Of a DNA stretch of 64,000 bases, positions 1 to 7,116 are shown piece after piece. Origin of the DNA: Anderseniella sp039978075. Lineage in GTDB: Bacteria; Pseudomonadota; Alphaproteobacteria; Rhizobiales; Aestuariivirgaceae. The notes beneath the pieces are model-generated. The model worked only from the letters and a program-made list of their open reading frames with translations, was not told where the DNA came from and made no database searches. How positions within the stretch are numbered: position 1 is the first letter of the stretch; each line of letters starts with the position of its first letter. The DNA is taken from the NCBI GenBank assembly GCA_039978075.1, contig JBDWCA010000004.1, forward strand, positions 248,001-312,000. The letters run 5' to 3'. The position numbers and the translations under genes were made by a program.

Positions 1-996
1 TATATGGAGCAGGTGCGTGATGCCGGCGCAGATATTATCCTGGGCAATGTCTATCACCTGATGCTGCGGCCAGGCGCTGAACGTGTCGCCAGGCTCGGGG
101 GGCTGCACAAGATGACCGGATGGAAAGGGCCGATACTGACTGATTCAGGCGGCTTTCAGGTCATGTCATTGGCCCAGTTGCGCAAGCTGACCGAAGACGG
201 TGTAACATTCCAGTCCCATATAGACGGATCAAAACATTTTCTGAGCCCGGAACGGTCGCTGGAAATTCAGCGTCTGCTGGGGTCGACAATTCATATGCAA
301 CTGGATGAGTGCGTGGCGTTTCCCCATGCGCCTGAGGACGCGGAGCGTGCCATGAAACTGTCGCTGCGCTGGGCGGCTCGGTCGCGAGAGGCATTTGGTG
401 ATCAGCCGGGCAGGGGATGTTTCGGCATTGTGCAGGGCGGTGCCGATGCAGCGCTTCGTGAACAGTCTGCCAAGGGGTTGGCCGATGTCGGATTTCACGG
501 TTATGCGATTGGCGGATTGGCTGTCGGTGAGGGTCAGGAGATAATGCTGTCGACTATCGAGGCGACGCAACCGCATTTGCCGCACGACAAGCCGCGCTAC
601 CTGATGGGCGTCGGTACACCGCTTGACCTGCTGGAAAGCGTGGCGCGCGGCGTCGACATGTTCGACTGTGTCATGCCGACCAGATCAGGCCGGCACGGGC
701 AGGCTTTCACCAGCACCGGCAAAATGAACCTGCGCAACGCCAAATTCGCCGAGGATCAGCGCCCGCTGGATGAGACCATCGATCATCCGGCGTTGCGCGA
801 CTATTCGCGCGCCTACCTGCATCACCTGGTTCGGGCCGGAGAGATCCTTGGCATGATGATCGTATCGTGGGCCAACATCGCTTATTATCAGCATCTGATG
901 GCCGGGATGCGCAGCGCAATTGATGACGATCGCTTTGAGGCTTTCCGGTCCGATACCAAGGCGAAATGGGACGCTGGTGATCCGCCCGCGCGGTAA
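1..996 (+). CDS. tgt: Queuine tRNA-ribosyltransferase (5' end cut by window)
   Basis: Catalyses exchange of guanine 34 for the queuine precursor preQ1 in tRNAs with GUN anticodons. About 331 residues are visible; the family is about 375 long, so roughly 45 N-terminal residues lie outside the window. Recognisable blocks are ILGNVYHLMLRPG, the TDSGGFQVMSL block with the catalytic-site aspartate, GCFGIVQGG, GGLAVGE, and the RYLMGVGTP and CVMPTRSGRHGQAF motifs. Oddity: where the family normally has the zinc-binding CxCxxC just before NYSRAYLHHL, this protein reads DETIDHPALRDYSRAYLHHL, so all three zinc cysteines are absent. Apart from this the protein is well conserved. It ends at TAA 994-996, about 90 bp before the CoxG-like gene. 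Confidence 0.93.
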   Translation, partial: YMEQVRDAGADIILGNVYHLMLRPGAERVARLGGLHKMTGWKGPILTDSGGFQVMSLAQLRKLTEDGVTFQSHIDGSKHFLSPERSLEIQRLLGSTIHMQLDECVAFPHAPEDAERAMKLSLRWAARSREAFGDQPGRGCFGIVQGGADAALREQSAKGLADVGFHGYAIGGLAVGEGQEIMLSTIEATQPHLPHDKPRYLMGVGTPLDLLESVARGVDMFDCVMPTRSGRHGQAFTSTGKMNLRNAKFAEDQRPLDETIDHPALRDYSRAYLHHLVRAGEILGMMIVSWANIAYYQHLMAGMRSAIDDDRFEAFRSDTKAKWDAGDPPAR

Positions 997-1088
997 GTTT
1001 ACTTCCTTGAAACGGCAGGTGTTGTTGACGCTTGTGCCATGGGCATGCGACATAACCCTGATCTCATTTTTTGCAGGAGTCTTACCAG

Positions 1089-2105
1089 ATGAAAATGACC
1101 GGAGAAGAAGTCATTGCAGCACCCCGCCAGGCGGTATGGGACGCGCTCAATGATCCGGAAATCCTCAAACAGGCCATCACCGGTTGCCAGGAAGTCAAAA
1201 AGAAATCCGACACTGAGTTCGAGGCCAAGGTGGTCGCCAAGGTTGGGCCGGTCAAGGCTTCGTTCGTTGGTAACGTGAAACTGTCGAAACTGAACCCGCC
1301 GCGCAGCTATGTGATTTCCGGTGAAGGCAAGGGCGGTGTGGCCGGGTTTGCCAAGGGTGGTGCGACAGTAAGGCTGAGCGACACGGGCGACTCGGCAACC
1401 AAATTATCATATGATGTTGATGCTCAAGTAGGCGGGAAACTCGCCCAAATTGGTTCCCGACTCATCGATTCGACGGCAAAGAAAATGGCCGCGGATTTTT
1501 TCAAAAAATTCAATAAAATTGTTAGCCAAGGTTCAGAAGATACTGACATGACAAAGAAACCAACTGCGAAGAAAGCGGCAGCCAAGAAACCTGCGGCAAA
1601 GAAACCGGCTGCGAAAGCAGCGAAACCGGCCGCTACGAAGGTGGCTGCCAAGACCGTTGCGGCAAAACCAGCGTCCAAGGCGACAAAGGCCGCGGCCAAA
1701 CCGGCTGCGACGAAGGCAGCAGCGAAGAAGGCGGCGCCAAAAGCGGCAACCAAGCCAGCTGCAAAATCCAAGTCTGCGGCAAAAACGGCTGCAAAATCCA
1801 CAGCTTCTGCTGCCTCGAAGACCGCTGGTGCGGCCCGCAAATCTGCGGCTTCTACTGCCAGCGCGGCAAGCGCTGCGGCGAGTGAAGCTGTGTCCAGTTC
1901 GGTCAACGTTGCAAAGGAAGCGGCCGGTGAGGTGGCTTCTGCGGCCAAGTCGACAGCGTCCAGTGCAGGACAGATGGCGGAGAAGGCCAAGGATAATGCC
2001 AGCGACAATATTCCGCCGCAGGTTAAATCCATGTCGGGAATGTGGACCTGGGTGATGATTGCCGCCGCTGCCGGCCTTGTTCTTCTGTGGGCCACCGGCA
2101 AATAA
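1089..2105 (+). CDS. CoxG-like (SRPBCC) protein with histone-H1-like tail and C-terminal membrane anchor
   Basis: 338 residues. Residues 1-150 match the CO-dehydrogenase subunit G family (SRPBCC fold): a start like MKMTGEEVIAAPRQAVWDAL, then GVAGFAKGGATV and AQIGSRLIDSTAKKMAADFF. From about residue 155 to 280 the chain is almost only Ala, Lys and Pro in KKPAAKKPAAKAAKP-type repeats like histone H1 or AlgP tails. This is followed by an Ala/Ser stretch and one membrane helix at the extreme C-terminus (WVMIAAAAGLVLLW). ATG 1089 is chosen because CAGGAG lies just upstream and the family begins there. CoxG proteins are known to anchor or help mature CO-dehydrogenase-type enzymes, but no cox genes are in the window. 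The tail suggests a flexible tether between the cytoplasmic domain and the membrane; binding to an acidic polymer is inference. Confidence 0.85.
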   Translation: MKMTGEEVIAAPRQAVWDALNDPEILKQAITGCQEVKKKSDTEFEAKVVAKVGPVKASFVGNVKLSKLNPPRSYVISGEGKGGVAGFAKGGATVRLSDTGDSATKLSYDVDAQVGGKLAQIGSRLIDSTAKKMAADFFKKFNKIVSQGSEDTDMTKKPTAKKAAAKKPAAKKPAAKAAKPAATKVAAKTVAAKPASKATKAAAKPAATKAAAKKAAPKAATKPAAKSKSAAKTAAKSTASAASKTAGAARKSAASTASAASAAASEAVSSSVNVAKEAAGEVASAAKSTASSAGQMAEKAKDNASDNIPPQVKSMSGMWTWVMIAAAAGLVLLWATGK

Positions 2106-2232
2106 CCGGGACGCCAAATTTCGAATTCTTACCAGATGTTAACCATGTTTGCGTTTTATCGCTGATACGGCTTACATTTCATCGGGGGGTGTCTGCTGTC
2201 GTGTGGAAACACTGGGGGGCAAGGTGAACAGT

Positions 2233-4026
2233 ATGGCGAATGGCGAGCAGCAGAACGCGCAGAATATATATGCGGCGTTGAAGAGCGGGCGAATGGCGCT
2301 GGTATCCACCGCAGCCTTCAGCTTTATCATCAACCTGCTGATGCTGACCGGCCCGCTGTTCATGCTGCAGGTATATGACCGGGTTTTGAACAGCGGCAGC
2401 ATTTCAACCCTTACCGCCTTGGTGTTGCTGGCAGCAACCCTCTACATTCTATACGGGTTTCTTGAGTTTATCCGCAGTCGGGTGATGGTGCAGATCGGAC
2501 GCCAGCTTGATGAGGGTTTGCGGGGCCGCGCCTTCGACATGATGGGGTTTCATGCGACCAGGGGAAATCCGCAGGTTCGCAACGCGCCGATCTCGGATTT
2601 GCTGACGGTTCGCCAGTTCGTATCGAGCCCCGGACCGTTTGCCTTTTTCGATATGCCCTGGGCGCCGGTGTATCTGTTTGTAATCTATCTCATGCACCCC
2701 TGGCTGGGAATCGCTGCGGCGGTAGCGATCGTGATCCTGTCGGTGCTGGCGGTGATCAACAACCGCATAATGAAGGAACCCAGTGCGGAAGCGCAGAAAG
2801 CCATTGCCCAGGCACAGGTTATGTCTGATGAGAGTTTGCGCAATGCAGAGGTCTCCAGTGTGCTTGGTATGTCCGACGTTCTGCGAAATCGTTGGGAGAG
2901 CGTCCAGTCGACGGCTCTGGACGCGCAAACGTCGGCTTCAAATCGTGGCGGCCTGATTTCGTCCATGTCGCGCACGCTGCGGTTGATGTTTCAATCCGGC
3001 ATGCTGGGGCTTGGTGCGCTGCTTGCCGTGCAACAGGAAATTTCCGCAGGCTCCATGATTGCCGCATCTATCATTATGGCTCGTGCGCTTGCGCCGGTCG
3101 AGCAGGCGGTGGCGCACTGGCAGCCCTATCTCGGGTTTCGCCGTGCATGGGCACGACTGTCGGAGCTGATGAAGCAGACCCCGGCACCTTCAGAACCAAT
3201 GCCGTTGCCGGAACCGAAAGGCGCGCTTGAGCTTGAAGGTGTGAGCGCGTTTGTTGCTGATAGTGACAAGCCGATCGTTTTCAATGTGTCGTTCAAGGTA
3301 GAGGCCGGCACCGGCCTCGGTGTCATAGGCCCGACCGGGGCCGGCAAGTCGACGCTTGCCCGTGCCATTGTCGGAGCGTGGCCGAGAATGCGCGGCAAGG
3401 TTCGCCTCGATGGGGCTGAGGTGCGGCAGTGGGATCCGGTGAGCCTGGGCAAACATCTCGGCTATCTGCCACAGGATGTTGATTTGTTTGAAGGTACGGT
3501 GGCGGAGAATATTTCGCGATTTGAACCGGAGGCTGACCCGCAGAACATCGTGGCTGCAGCCAGGCAGGCGGCGGTGCATGACATGGTCCTGAAACTGCCG
3601 GATGGATACAACACCCGGGTCGGCGCCGGCGGGCACCGGCTGTCTGCCGGTCAGTTGCAGCGTATCGGTCTTGCCCGTGCCATGTATGGCGATCCGGTAC
3701 TGCTGATCATGGATGAGCCAAATGCCAATCTTGACGCTGATGGCGAAGCGGCGCTGGTGCAGGCCGTAGCCAATGCCAGAAAAAGGGGCGCAACCGTGAT
3801 TGTGGTCGCCCATCGCCCAAGTGCCCTCGCCGCCATCGACACACTGTTGATGCTGAAAGACGGCAAGCAGGTGGCGTTCGGACCAAAAGAAGAAGTGCTT
3901 GCGAAAGTCCTGCAGAACGGCCCGGCGCAAGGCGAGAAGCGTGCGCCGGCGCGTGCAACAGCTCCAGGTGCCATGCAAACCGCCAGTACTCTATCGATTG
4001 TATCCGACACAGGAAAACAGCCATGA
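2233..4026 (+). CDS. Type I secretion system permease/ATPase (PrtD family)
   Basis: 597 residues. An N-terminal ABC exporter membrane domain (about 30-320, starting SFIINLLMLTGPLFMLQVYDR, hallmark of the PrtD/AprD family) precedes a nucleotide-binding domain with Walker A GPTGAGKST, an LSAGQLQRIGLARA signature (LSAGQ rather than the usual LSGGQ), Walker B LLIMDEPNANLD and an H-loop in VVAHRPSAL. There is no N-terminal peptidase domain, so it should export substrates with an uncleaved C-terminal signal. ATG 2233 (AAGG upstream) is preferred; GTG 2224 is an alternative, and an upstream TTG at 2151 gives a poor N-terminus. The stop overlaps the next gene by 4 bp (ATGA), so the two are co-translated. 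No exported substrate or TolC gene is visible nearby. Confidence 0.93.
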   Translation: MANGEQQNAQNIYAALKSGRMALVSTAAFSFIINLLMLTGPLFMLQVYDRVLNSGSISTLTALVLLAATLYILYGFLEFIRSRVMVQIGRQLDEGLRGRAFDMMGFHATRGNPQVRNAPISDLLTVRQFVSSPGPFAFFDMPWAPVYLFVIYLMHPWLGIAAAVAIVILSVLAVINNRIMKEPSAEAQKAIAQAQVMSDESLRNAEVSSVLGMSDVLRNRWESVQSTALDAQTSASNRGGLISSMSRTLRLMFQSGMLGLGALLAVQQEISAGSMIAASIIMARALAPVEQAVAHWQPYLGFRRAWARLSELMKQTPAPSEPMPLPEPKGALELEGVSAFVADSDKPIVFNVSFKVEAGTGLGVIGPTGAGKSTLARAIVGAWPRMRGKVRLDGAEVRQWDPVSLGKHLGYLPQDVDLFEGTVAENISRFEPEADPQNIVAAARQAAVHDMVLKLPDGYNTRVGAGGHRLSAGQLQRIGLARAMYGDPVLLIMDEPNANLDADGEAALVQAVANARKRGATVIVVAHRPSALAAIDTLLMLKDGKQVAFGPKEEVLAKVLQNGPAQGEKRAPARATAPGAMQTASTLSIVSDTGKQP

Positions 4027-5321
4027 GCGAGAGCACCAGCAAGTCTATGCGACGCTACCAGTGGGCAGGTTTTGCCGGCATAATTGTCGTCATGGGCAGT
4101 GTCGTCGGCTGGTCTGTGCTGACCGAAATTCGCGGCGCGGTGATTGCACCCGGCACCATGGTCGTGGACGGCAACACCAAACGTATCCAGCATCGCGACG
4201 GCGGTATTGTCGCTGACATCAAGGTGCGCGACGGCGAAATGGTGAAAGCCGGCGATCTGCTGATCACGCTTGATCCCACTGATACCAAGGCTGAACTGGG
4301 TATCATCGACACCATCCGTATTGAATGGGTTGCCAAGGCAGCCCGACTGCGCGCCCAGCGCGACGGCAAGGACAAACTGGTGTTTGGTGAAGAACTTGAA
4401 GCCCGGCGTGACGAGCCGACTATCCGCCAGTTGTTATCCGGCCAGGAAAACCTGTTTGCCTCGCAGACAGCTTCACTGAAGGGCAGGACCAAACAATTGC
4501 GTGAACGCATCGCGCAACTTAACCAGGAGATCAACGGTGTTGAAGCGCAGCTCAGGGCCAAGGAGAACCAGAAGAAGCTGATTGAAAAGGAACTGACGGC
4601 GATGCAGGACCTGCTCTCCAAGGGACTGGTTCAGGTTACCCGGGTTCTTGGGCTGGAGCGTGAGCAGGAACGCCTTGCCGGTGAAACCGGCCAGCATCAG
4701 GCAGAGATTGCCCGTGCACGCGGTCAGATCGGTGAGGTGGAAATACAGATCCTTCAATTGCAGGATGATGCACTGACAACCACGCTGACTGAACTGCGTG
4801 AGGCCGAGGCCAAGATCGCGGAGTTCGATGAGCGCCGGATCGCCGTATCGGCCAAGCTGAAGCGGATCGAAATCCGCTCACCACGCAATGGCTTTGTGCA
4901 TCAGCTTGCCGTGCACACCATTGGCGGTGTTATTGCGCCGGGTGATGCGGTGATGATGATCGTGCCGGAGGAGGATCCTCTGGTGGTTGAGGCCAATGTG
5001 CGTCCGCAGGATATCGACCAGGTGTTTATGGGGCAGGAGGCGATCATGCGGTTTCCGAACGCGGTCTCAACCGTCACACCGCAGATCCTGGGACGGGTCA
5101 GCCTGGTGAGTGCCGATCTCAAGCAGCCTGAGCCCAGCCAGCCGCCGTTTTACACCATTCGGCTCAAGCTGGACGACAAGGAGAGGGCCAAATTGAACGG
5201 TCTTGAACTCAAGGCGGGCATGCCGGCGGAAGCTTATATGCAAACCAATGGTCGCAGCCCCTTGAGTTATCTGTTGAAACCGTTTAGGGACCAACTCAAT
5301 CACGCGTTCCGCGAACGCTGA
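4023..5321 (+). CDS. HlyD-family type I secretion membrane fusion protein (PrtE-like)
   Basis: 432 residues. There is one N-terminal membrane helix (about 15-37), a biotinyl-lipoyl-like half motif (GGIVADIKVRDGEMVKAGDLLI), a long coiled-coil hairpin (about 145-285, Glu/Gln/Lys/Leu rich), the second lipoyl half (KRIEIRSPRNGFVHQLAVHT) and a C-terminal beta-barrel region ending AYMQTNGRSPLSYLLKPF, typical of PrtE/AprE adaptors. It links the inner-membrane ABC exporter just upstream to an outer-membrane TolC channel encoded elsewhere. Its ATG lies inside the stop of the ATPase gene. Two hairpins follow the stop codon. Confidence 0.93.
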   Translation: MSESTSKSMRRYQWAGFAGIIVVMGSVVGWSVLTEIRGAVIAPGTMVVDGNTKRIQHRDGGIVADIKVRDGEMVKAGDLLITLDPTDTKAELGIIDTIRIEWVAKAARLRAQRDGKDKLVFGEELEARRDEPTIRQLLSGQENLFASQTASLKGRTKQLRERIAQLNQEINGVEAQLRAKENQKKLIEKELTAMQDLLSKGLVQVTRVLGLEREQERLAGETGQHQAEIARARGQIGEVEIQILQLQDDALTTTLTELREAEAKIAEFDERRIAVSAKLKRIEIRSPRNGFVHQLAVHTIGGVIAPGDAVMMIVPEEDPLVVEANVRPQDIDQVFMGQEAIMRFPNAVSTVTPQILGRVSLVSADLKQPEPSQPPFYTIRLKLDDKERAKLNGLELKAGMPAEAYMQTNGRSPLSYLLKPFRDQLNHAFRER

Positions 5322-5359
5322 TTCAGGCAACAGCCTGAAACTGACCCCCGCCAGGGGGT
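5322..5359 (+). terminator. Double hairpin after the type I secretion operon
   Basis: Immediately after the hlyD-like stop, TTCAGGC (5322-5328) pairs with GCCTGAA (5333-5339), and ACCCCC (5344-5349) pairs with GGGGGT (5354-5359). There is no clear T-run after the second hairpin, so this is at best a weak terminator or an mRNA-end stabiliser. It also separates the operon from tRNA-Lys. Confidence 0.35.
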
Positions 5360-5410
5360 TGTATACCTGCCGGTTTTCAAACGTTTCAGACGTCAAATGC
5401 CGGCTTTTGG

Positions 5411-5486
5411 GAGCCCGTAGCTCAGTTGGTAGAGCAACTGACTTTTAATCAGTAGGTCCACGGTTCGAACCCGTGCGGGCTCACCA
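5411..5486 (+). tRNA. tRNA-Lys (anticodon UUU)
   Basis: 76 nt including an encoded CCA (5484-5486). Acceptor arms GAGCCCG/CGGGCTC pair with A73. The D-arm contains AGCTCAGTTGGTAGAGC. The anticodon stem ACTGA/TCAGT encloses the loop CTTTTAA, giving anticodon TTT. The T-arm is CACGG/CCGTG with loop TTCGAAC. It is the intact copy of a target whose 3' two-thirds recurs three more times downstream (6718, 7704 and, decayed, 8627). Confidence 0.97.
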
Positions 5487-5488
5487 AA
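5440..5488 (+). repeat. tRNA-derived 49-bp core repeat, copy 1 (inside functional tRNA-Lys)
   Basis: Runs from the last 5' base of the anticodon stem through the anticodon loop and T-arm to CCA plus AA. It is identical over 49 bp to 6718-6766 and 7704-7752. Repeats of this kind mark the attachment cores of elements that integrate in tRNA genes; here the boundary lies at the anticodon loop. Confidence 0.93.
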
Positions 5489-5559
5489 TAAATCAATGAC
5501 TTAACTCATGTTCAACGTGAACAAGAAGAGAACAAATTCGGCGAATTTGACGCGTTCGG

Positions 5560-5575
5560 CGCCGAACGTTCGGCG
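5560..5575. repeat. Perfect 16-bp palindrome CGCCGAACGTTCGGCG, left end of cassette A
   Basis: The two 8-bp halves are exact reverse complements. It overlaps another palindrome, GTTCGGCGCCGAAC (5554-5567). About 20 bp upstream is GAACAAATTCG, which also precedes the equivalent palindrome in cassette B (6827-6842). In B the central AACGTT is kept and the flanks change symmetrically from C/G to T/A. Confidence 0.75.
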
Positions 5576-5664
5576 GAAATGGTTCGATGGTCATTTGATG
5601 ACCGGCTATAAAAAGTCATAAGCATCTGTAATATAGAGACAAATCAAAAAGGTGAGTTCTGCAG

Positions 5665-5689
5665 ACCTACTGATTATTGATCAGTAGGT
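5665..5689. repeat. Core-like palindrome with different 7-bp spacer
   Basis: Arms ACCTACTGA and TCAGTAGGT flank the spacer TTATTGA. The tRNA-Lys anticodon stem and loop have the same inner arms, ACTGA and TCAGT, around CTTTTAA. The perfect inverted repeat extends to 5663-5691 and is followed by GTTCGAA, which also follows the core in the tRNA. The layout resembles two recombinase half-sites around a 7-bp crossover region. It could be a second attachment core, a decayed attP or an operator. Confidence 0.6.
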
Positions 5690-5811
5690 CTCGAGTTCGA
5701 AAATTTACTCGTCGAAAACCTACTTAAGTTGTTCAAATAATTGCGAAAAGTGGTCGATTCGGATTGTTTGTCGAATTTTTTGTGTAGTGAAAAATTGATG
5801 GAGGCGCAACG

Positions 5812-5913
5812 ATGTTGATGCGCAAATTCTTTGTCATCCCTTTTAAGATCCGAGTAAAGGTGCCAGATTACGTAGCACACCACCCGTGTACATCAAGTTG
5901 GCATTTGAGCTAA
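5812..5913 (+). CDS. Possible 33-residue leader ORF upstream of the SieB-like gene
   Basis: ATG 5812 follows a strong GGAGG (5800-5804) with 7-nt spacing. The product begins MLMRKFFVIPFKIRVKV, is basic, and ends at TAA 5911-5913, 20 bp before the SieB-like start. No family is recognised. The ribosome site is better than that of the following gene, so it may be a leader whose translation couples to it. It could equally be the remnant of a truncated cargo gene. Confidence 0.35.
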   Translation: MLMRKFFVIPFKIRVKVPDYVAHHPCTSSWHLS

Positions 5914-5933
5914 CAAATATTGGAATTCGTCAA

Positions 5934-6557
5934 ATGGCAAGCGGCTTCGATTTTGGATGGGTTAATGCTCTAAAACTACCTGCAAAAGTTTTTGCCGGCA
6001 CATTCCTTGCCTCAATTTTTACCCTTATACTCAATTCTCAAAAATATATAGATCTCGATTCCTTGCACTTGAGCGCTAAATTGGTAGTCGTGCTCTTGGC
6101 TGTTTTTTCTGGATTCCTATGGCTGGCTGCCATCTTTGATTTTTTTAAAGAGCGTACAATCAACAAAGAGAAGGTGAATGGTCTCGCAGTTCGAAGGAAA
6201 CTTCGGCAAACCGAGAAAGCGACTGCTCAGAGGGAAATGGAGCAAAAATTGATTGGGCGTTTGAACCATCTATCTGCAGAGGAAATTCACTATGTTGCCA
6301 AATGTCTAAAAGAGGGCAGTCCCTCGTTTTATACTTGGGCGGACAGTCCGGCAGTGGGGCAATTGTGTGCAAAAAATCTGGCTTACAGTACCGGTGGATT
6401 ACATCATGGAGATCACTATCCATTTTCCTTTTATGATTTTGTTTGGGATGCCATTCTTGAACGTCAAGATGAGTTTGTTGAGATAGATAACGACAACAAA
6501 CAAAAGCAGGCAGAGCAGGAAGAACTAGAGGGGTGGCCTCGAGGTCGGATCAGATGA
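5934..6557 (+). CDS. SieB-like superinfection-exclusion family membrane protein
   Basis: 207 residues from ATG 5934; GTG 5886 would add 16. Near the N-terminus, a W-x-x-A-L-K-L-P stretch leads into two membrane helices (about 12-34 and 45-68, GTFLASIFTLIL and LVVVLLAVFSGFLWLAAIF), then a charged helix. A cytoplasmic domain follows with LSAEEIHYVAKCL, a WADSPAVGQLCAKNLAY segment and an aromatic stretch FYDFVWDAIL. This order (two helices after a KLP motif, an L-S-x-E-E helix, a short beta region, a W-rich end) is that of the SieB family, whose phage P22 and lambda members abort infection by heterologous phages. The charged C-terminal tail (QKQAEQEELEGW) is extra. It is the only sizeable gene of cassette A, so it is probably the cargo. 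The SieB assignment is by remembered family features, not a search. Confidence 0.62.
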   Translation: MASGFDFGWVNALKLPAKVFAGTFLASIFTLILNSQKYIDLDSLHLSAKLVVVLLAVFSGFLWLAAIFDFFKERTINKEKVNGLAVRRKLRQTEKATAQREMEQKLIGRLNHLSAEEIHYVAKCLKEGSPSFYTWADSPAVGQLCAKNLAYSTGGLHHGDHYPFSFYDFVWDAILERQDEFVEIDNDNKQKQAEQEELEGWPRGRIR

Positions 6558-6639
6558 TGAACCAGTGAGGTATGGTTATCGGCAGATAACCATTCATTAA
6601 ATTTGGCTTTGTGTAATTCGGGGCAAATGGGGCAAAAAC

Positions 6640-6675
6640 GTTCGGTTTTTGACTGTTTTTACACGGAAACCGAAC
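6640..6675. repeat. Right-end dyad of cassette A (GTTCGGTTT / AAACCGAAC)
   Basis: 9-bp perfect inverted arms at 6640-6648 and 6667-6675 with an 18-bp spacer containing GACTG and CACGG. Exactly 42 bp separate it from core copy 2. Cassette B has the same arrangement, spacer length and distance, with the arm pair changed together from G/C to A/T. Confidence 0.8.
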
Positions 6676-6717
6676 AGCACTTAAACCTAACCTATTGAAA
6701 TCATTGAACAACGTTTA

Positions 6718-6766
6718 GACTTTTAATCAGTAGGTCCACGGTTCGAACCCGTGCGGGCTCACCAAA
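6718..6766 (+). repeat. tRNA-derived core repeat, copy 2
   Basis: Identical over 49 bp to the 3' part of tRNA-Lys (5440-5488), including CCA. There is no 5' half, so it is not a tRNA gene. It marks the junction between cassettes A and B. Confidence 0.93.
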
Positions 6767-6826
6767 AACTCCAGTAAAAACAACGCAGTAACGAAAACAA
6801 AGGTGGAACAAATTCGACGCCGAATT

Positions 6827-6842
6827 CGTCGAACGTTCGACG
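6827..6842. repeat. Perfect 16-bp palindrome CGTCGAACGTTCGACG, left end of cassette B
   Basis: Exact palindrome occupying the place of 5560-5575 in cassette A and differing by one symmetric base pair in each half. It lies about 60 bp after core copy 2, downstream of GAACAAATTCG. Confidence 0.75.
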
Positions 6843-7116
6843 ATGTTCCCAAGTTAGTCTCAGCCATTGCCGGCAATGCCGCCAACAGTGTTACCACGCT
6901 TTCAGTGTTGCAAGCGCTGCCGCTGGTAGTGGTGCTGTCTGACATGCTTGCTCCTCCGCTTGTTCAAGTTAGGTGATAGCAATACCGTTCATTCACGTTT
7001 GGAGGGGTTGCTGTTGCACAAGATTGAGTGCGTTGCCGCGAAGGTCCGCAAAGAGCCCATTGCTACTCTTTGCCATTTGATTGAAATTGCTATTTTCAGG
7101 ACAATGCGTGAGTGGC

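Larger units (their letters stand above)
5489..6766 (+). mobile_element. Cassette A: 1.28-kb tRNA-Lys-linked sector carrying a SieB-like gene
   Basis: Bounded by core copies 1 and 2. It contains, left to right, a palindromic GTTCGGCG cluster (5554-5575), a core-like palindrome with an altered 7-bp spacer (5665-5689), a 33-codon ORF with a good ribosome site, a SieB-like gene, and a right-end dyad (6640-6675) 42 bp before core copy 2. It is visibly AT-richer than the flanking genome. No integrase, excisionase or replication gene fits in it, so mobility, if any, must be supplied in trans. From 5489 to 5811 there is no credible gene, only the repeats listed. Confidence 0.7.

Noticed and set aside
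1424..2117. Long minus-strand ORFs opposite the CoxG-like gene
   Set aside because: They are antisense to the Ala/Lys/Pro repeat region, whose composition keeps other frames open; no family features.
6718..6766. A second tRNA-Lys gene
   Set aside because: Only the 3' part from the anticodon loop is present; there is no D-arm or 5' acceptor strand, so it is a core repeat.
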